Below are positions 51,700-51,867 of a stretch of 51,867 nucleotides of DNA, piece after piece. The position numbers and the translations under genes are program-made. The first letter of the stretch is position 1, and every line of letters starts with the position of its first letter. The notes under the pieces were generated by a model that was given only the letters and a program-made list of their open reading frames with translations, did not search any database and was not told where the DNA came from. This DNA is from Longimicrobium sp. (GTDB lineage: Bacteria > Gemmatimonadota > Gemmatimonadetes > Longimicrobiales > Longimicrobiaceae), in assembly GCA_036377595.1 (NCBI GenBank), contig DASUYB010000120.1, positions 1-51,867 of the forward strand, read 5' to 3'.

Positions 51700-51867
51700 T
51701 CTAAACAAAGTGATAGACGAAGGTGCCTGTGCACGGTAAAGTTCGCCAAGGCAAAGACCTATCCCCGCAAGGACAGGAGCGAACCTATGCTGTGCACAGA
51801 CACCTTCGTGGTTGAACTGTACTGCTTGGTGGATGACTTCTGCAAGGGAACGCCACCCAGCTTCGTC
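51700..51867 (+). mobile_element. Left part of an IS982-like insertion sequence
   Basis: A transposase start lies at 51787, and an imperfect 18-bp inverted repeat flanks the translation start (51717-51734 with 51792-51809). The outer end of the element is not certain but lies close to 51700, where GC content changes after tsaD. The element runs out of the window. Confidence 0.5.
51787..51867 (+). CDS. IS982-like transposase, N-terminal fragment cut by the window edge
   Basis: ATG 51787 follows a GGACAGGAG site. The reading frame begins MLCTDTFVVELYCLVDDFCK and then GTPPSFV. The VDDFCK block near residue 15-20 is characteristic of IS982-type transposase N-termini. The DDE catalytic region is outside the window, so the family is a motif-based call. 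Its start codon is bracketed by an inverted repeat that could hide the binding site in read-through transcripts. Confidence 0.6.
   Translation, partial: MLCTDTFVVELYCLVDDFCKGTPPSFV

Overview
The window is about 52 kb of GC-rich chromosome, probably from a Longimicrobium-like member of the Gemmatimonadota. The basis is high GC, dispersed 'cgcggcaacaac' intergenic repeats, precursor genes with pinensin-type leaders, and Tat and lipoprotein exports. That assignment is a recollection-based inference, not a search result. Most genes are housekeeping. Accessory material lies in the gaps between them. Both window edges cut into insertion sequences: an IS481-like transposase start at 1-53 (minus) and an IS982-like transposase start at 51787 (plus).

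Layout. 1-325: IS end, dispersed repeats, purB terminator. 326-4523 (minus): purB, a low-GC orphan gene, a fossil copy of the truA 3' end, a VOC protein, a small hypothetical gene and truA. 4711-6992 (plus): GAF protein and trpD. 7133-7298: promoter, CAU-anticodon tRNA and terminator. 7574-10314: secreted small protein, UBP zinc finger, flavin disulfide reductase. 10585-12518: promoter, two tandem c-di-GMP-I riboswitch aptamers, surface lipoprotein, terminator. 12595-17956: recQ, radical SAM protein, SGNH lipoprotein, zinc-ribbon membrane protein. 18158-18886: XRE regulator, DUF433 gene and a truncated DUF5615 remnant. 18974-24597: TldD-like Tat substrate, secD, secF, tatD. 24683-25363: two Cys-rich peptides with pinensin-like leaders. 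25621-27246: membrane adenylate cyclase. 27422-33473: mutL, miaA, bshA, nadC, birA. 33510-36616: a third pinensin-like peptide, a NYN ribonuclease, and a degenerate-P-loop/TPR protein preceded by an unannotated 41-residue Cys peptide gene with its own strong promoter. 36988-38725: tdk, an AT-rich block, a hypothetical gene. 38856-40476: two lspA paralogues. 40680-41060: a fourth pinensin-like peptide. 41321-46473: tgt, yajC, def, fmt, thiE, thiS, thiG. 46482-51650: rsmB, PASTA protein, TlpA-like thioredoxin, YbbR protein, tsaD.

How genes work together. tgt, miaA, truA, tsaD, fmt and rsmB modify tRNA, rRNA or initiator tRNA. secD, secF and yajC serve export. thiE, thiS and thiG make thiamine precursors. 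Short stop/start overlaps (for example def/fmt, fmt/thiE, thiE/thiS, bshA/nadC, nadC/birA, rsmB/PASTA, YbbR/tsaD) imply coupled translation.

The most interesting signals are: (1) the 41-residue peptide plus TPR protein; (2) four orphan leader-sharing Cys-rich precursors without maturation enzymes nearby; (3) tandem c-di-GMP aptamers before a lipoprotein; (4) twin LspA-like proteins in which the first catalytic Asp is Glu; (5) a truA fossil beside a low-GC orphan; (6) a family of palindromic intergenic repeats, two of whose four copies sit between convergent genes.
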